DNA of 64,000 nt from Oryzomonas sp. (GTDB lineage: Bacteria > Desulfobacterota > Desulfuromonadia > Geobacterales > Pseudopelobacteraceae), in NCBI GenBank assembly GCA_031292255.1, contig JARLHN010000018.1, forward strand, positions 1 to 64,000, given 5' to 3'. Of this stretch, positions 62,201 through 64,000 are shown one piece after another; position 1 is the stretch's first letter, and the number at the start of each line of letters is the position of its first letter. The notes beneath the pieces were generated by a model that worked only from the letters and a program-made list of their open reading frames with translations, had not been told where the DNA came from and searched no databases. Position numbers and translations under genes: made by a program.

Positions 62201-64000
62201 TCTGCAACTGCTGCTGGGCAGAGGCCCAGGCAAAATCCATCGCCCGGTTGATCTCATGAGTCTCGCAGTATTTATCCATCAGCAACAGGACTTCCTCGCG
62301 GGTTGTCCCTGCGGCGAGCACTTGCGAAAACTGGATGCGTTGGCCAGCTTCCAAAGTAAATTCCCGCCGTAAGCTGAGTATCGGGTCCAGAACAAAACCC
62401 TGGCTGCTTCCGAGTTCCTGAACAGCCCCCATGGGATTGGCCAAAGTTCGGCCGCGGCCGATAAAACGCCTCCTGTCGGTTTCAAATTGCCACCCCTCTT
62501 CAGACTGGCTGTCATTGTCGTTGTGCTCAAATGTCAAACGGTGGCCAACATACAAAGGCGGATCGCTTTGGCTGCGTGGTCTCCGATAGGCGAGCAGAAC
62601 TTGCTGTTCAGGAAGCGCTTCAGTCTGTATGAACAGCTTATTGAAGGCTGGGTGTTGGCGGTCCGCGTTATGAGGCGCCATGGAAAGCTCAACGTAGCTG
62701 GTGATGTTGAGCCGGCGGGCACGGTCCGTCCGATTGATCAAGGTAATTCTCCGAATCTCGGCGTCATCTTCCGCCGAAACAATCACCTCTGTTTCGGTAT
62801 GCAACCCGAAGTCGTCACGACGGAACACGGCCCGGTCAAGGGCAAAGGTGGCCGAAAACTCCTCTACCTTCCCACCAACCGGTTGCCAGGTGCTGGACCA
62901 GACACGCCCCTCATCAAGCTCATGGATATAACAGAAAGTTCCCATTGCATCACAGGTTTGATCCGGCCGCCAGCGGGTAATTTCGCGGCCGGCCCACTGA
63001 CTGTAGCCGCCACCGCTGTTGGTGATCATCAAGCTATACCGGCCATTACTGAGCAGCAGGCTATGGGGAATGGCGGTGTGAGGCGTAGTAAAGGTGCTTT
63101 CTACAGGTGCAATCTGATCATCATCCGCCAATACAGGTTTACTCTGTCGTGTCGAAGTCAAATGAAGCGTAGGAAGATTCGGGATACGTTCCTGAAGCAG
63201 GGCTTCAAAGGCACGCACCCGTGGATCGCCATGAAAGCGGCGCGGAAATGGGTTATCGTCAAGAAAGTTGGTCAATGCCAAGAACGCCATGCCCTGGTGA
63301 TGTGCCATATATGCTTCAATAATCACACCGCGCTTGAGAGTCTGTCTCCCTGGATCACGTTGCGATTGTCGGCTGAAGTCCATTGACTCGTAATAACCGT
63401 AATCTCCAAGTAACCCCATCCCGGCCATTTTTTTCAGATTAGCAACCGTTTTCTTCGGTGCCACGTTCAATGCCAGCAGAGCGGCATAAGGAGCAATGAC
63501 CAGTTGTTCCTCCAACCCGCGTTTCAATCCGAGCGCCGGAACCCCGAAAGCCTTGTACTGATAGGTCTTGTTGAGGTCCAAATTGCCAAAGGCAGATTCG
63601 GAAATACCCCAGGGCACACGCCGAGAGTGACCGTAGGCGATTTGGACCTTAACCGCCTCACAGGCCGCCTTATCCAGTAGTGAGTTGACGAAAGAGTATT
63701 GAAACAAGAGCGGCATCAGGTATTCGAACATGGTTCCGGTCCAACTGAGCAGTATCCGTTGCCGGCCAACAGCGCCATAAGGTCTGCCCAGTGAGAACCA
63801 GTGTTCCAGGGGGACATCGCCCCTGGCAATAGCAACGAAACTTCCAAAACGCGCCTCGCTGGCCAGAAGATCGTAATAGGAACGGTCCAGAACATCCGTG
63901 GAAACATTAAAGCCGATGGCAAACAGTTTGCGTTCCTTGTCATAGAGGAAACGCATGTTCATCCCGGCTGAAAGCTCACGGATACAGGCTATCAGGCGTT
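59214..64000 (-). CDS. Cyclic beta-1,2-glucan synthase-like protein (NdvB type), 3' part
   Basis: At least 1594 residues are visible and the frame is open through the window edge, so the N-terminal part is missing. In order: a glycoamylase-like domain (SWTGTMFEYLMPLLFQYSFV; GISESAFGNLDLNKTYQYKA; AHHQGMAFLALTNFL), a first GH94-type carbohydrate-binding/phosphorylase N domain, a large linker (NREARIDSLPQSW later), and the GH94 catalytic domain near the end (GTGDWNDGMNLVG; YVVAADVYRLPGRVGQGGWS). In NdvB/Cgs enzymes the missing N-terminal half is a membrane GT84 glycosyltransferase that makes cyclic beta-1,2-glucan; the C-terminal half trims its length. Periplasmic glucans of this type serve osmotic adaptation. 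Confidence 0.9.
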   Translation of the reverse strand, partial: RLIACIRELSAGMNMRFLYDKERKLFAIGFNVSTDVLDRSYYDLLASEARFGSFVAIARGDVPLEHWFSLGRPYGAVGRQRILLSWTGTMFEYLMPLLFQYSFVNSLLDKAACEAVKVQIAYGHSRRVPWGISESAFGNLDLNKTYQYKAFGVPALGLKRGLEEQLVIAPYAALLALNVAPKKTVANLKKMAGMGLLGDYGYYESMDFSRQSQRDPGRQTLKRGVIIEAYMAHHQGMAFLALTNFLDDNPFPRRFHGDPRVRAFEALLQERIPNLPTLHLTSTRQSKPVLADDDQIAPVESTFTTPHTAIPHSLLLSNGRYSLMITNSGGGYSQWAGREITRWRPDQTCDAMGTFCYIHELDEGRVWSSTWQPVGGKVEEFSATFALDRAVFRRDDFGLHTETEVIVSAEDDAEIRRITLINRTDRARRLNITSYVELSMAPHNADRQHPAFNKLFIQTEALPEQQVLLAYRRPRSQSDPPLYVGHRLTFEHNDNDSQSEEGWQFETDRRRFIGRGRTLANPMGAVQELGSSQGFVLDPILSLRREFTLEAGQRIQFSQVLAAGTTREEVLLLMDKYCETHEINRAMDFAWASAQQQLQMMHIQADEARRFQQLASHLLFPNPLLRAKSERMTGNSKGQAGLWPYGISGDLPIALVTIGETRDISLARQMLQAHAYWRMHGLTTDLVILNEEAGSYEQPLKERLEQLIRAHALFSAVDKTGGIFLKSAAQIPEEDLNLLKASACIVLVAARGTLPQQLGVPVELPELLEQLVRKRAPREPSAPLPFMQLNYFNSLGGFTPDGREYAIYLGPNTNTPAPWVNVIANPSFGTLVSETGAGFTWYGNSQRNRLTGWSNDPVLDPTSEALYIRDEESGVFWSPTAAPVREEAAYRARHGAGYTVFEHNSNGIEQELTVFVPVDEHGGEPVKLQRLRLTNASSRKRRLSVTYYVELTLGENRETSQMHVATTWDDETQALLAHNRYHPEYGERVAFVAMVPPVDSYGGDRSAFIGRNRSLADPLAMELTRLSRRTGAGLDPCGALRVALELAPGEQRDITCLLGQADSAAQARNMVLGYREDRTFENAFDRTRAWWNDLLGTIEVQTPELAADLLINRWLQYQSLSCRIWGRSAFYQSGGAFGFRDQLQDVLAFLYAKPELAREQILLAASRQFKEGDVQHWWHEPAGAGIRSRISDDLLWLPYVVARYVKTTGDTAILLTEIPFLNAPLLAEDQHEQFSTPEVTFERATLFEHCRRAVSRGLTVGPHGLPLMGTGDWNDGMNLVGAAGKGESVWLAWFLCDLLQGMAELSDILHQPELGRSYRDDRYALIQRTEQAGWDGEWYLRGTFDDGTPLGSANNREARIDSLPQSWALLSGAADPARADQALESAWSHLVRQDEGLVLLFEPPFDTSTPSPGYIKGYPPGVRENGGQYTHAALWMAMALARKGDGERAVQLLRMLNPIEHARDAEAVWRYGVEPYVVAADVYRLPGRVGQGGWSWYTGSAAWEYRAWVEEVLGLQVQGDHMRVIPVIPATWPGFSLTYRHGETVYAIQVENPDGCERGVAWVELDGQRVAGGVIPLERGLVKHRVVVRMGSPE

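Overview
The window looks like chromosome from a Geobacter-type bacterium (Desulfuromonadota/Geobacterales). I infer this from the gene families: CheD, a large PAS/GAF hybrid kinase, bacteriohemerythrin, many YXWGXW, BON, DUF4124 and DUF4197 exported proteins, a DevBCA-like exporter and an NdvB-like glucan synthase. No rRNA, tRNA, CRISPR array, phage or transposase gene was seen. The exact species cannot be named from this sequence alone.

Layout. 1-3300: end of a chemotaxis cluster (broken cheB, cheD), an EAL-HDOD protein, hemerythrin and a small lipoprotein. 3538-8620: a 1092-residue hybrid histidine kinase facing a B12-binding radical SAM protein. 8700-19400: an accessory envelope/stress region with outer membrane barrels, CsbD, BON, Spy-like and YXWGXW proteins, a GH13 enzyme, YihY and a CRP-type regulator. 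19800-24800: lactate dehydrogenase, a VIT-type metal transporter, phosphofructokinase and the CbpA/CbpM chaperone pair. 25100-31800: BON protein, ferredoxin, MscS and a four-gene tripartite exporter. 32000-36400: small lipoproteins and DUF4124 proteins. 36676-41018: a CheB-CheR-PAS fusion followed by a PAS-containing sigma-54 activator. 41426-47598: a probable lipid-remodelling operon (secreted hydrolase, MlaA, Aas-like fusion, Spinster-like MFS). 47860-56921: exported proteins, a TPR membrane protein, OmpA and MscL. 57010-58543: a graveyard of gene fragments, then DUF1499. 58701-64000: a collagen-like lipoprotein and the 3' part of a very large glucan synthase gene.

Main discovery. Nine intergenic regions (near 10.0, 18.1, 19.6, 25.6, 33.5, 33.8, 35.9, 41.3 and 59.0 kb) share one promoter design. 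Each has a 32-34 bp dyad element, then a site resembling the IHF consensus (clear in most copies, poor in two), then a sigma-54 -24/-12 element with the exact GG-N10-GC spacing. The dyad centre lies 112-116 bp upstream of the -24 GG in all nine, and every copy points at a gene start. The targets are almost all exported proteins: lipoproteins, outer membrane barrels, BON and glyoxalase-like proteins, and the lipid operon. This reads as one sigma-54 envelope regulon under one enhancer-binding protein. The only such activator in the window (36676-38397) is encoded divergently from one of the nine promoters, which makes it the leading but unproven candidate regulator.

The window is also rich in gene remnants: cheB with its catalytic middle deleted, DUF2147, a histidine kinase tail, a P-type ATPase tail, a pfkA start fused ahead of ldh, a glycosyltransferase start, an amidohydrolase start, an HD-GYP/Hsp20 chimera and an Hsp20 start. 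Together with three copies of a short palindrome and several long inverted repeats, they point to repeated small deletions and rearrangements.
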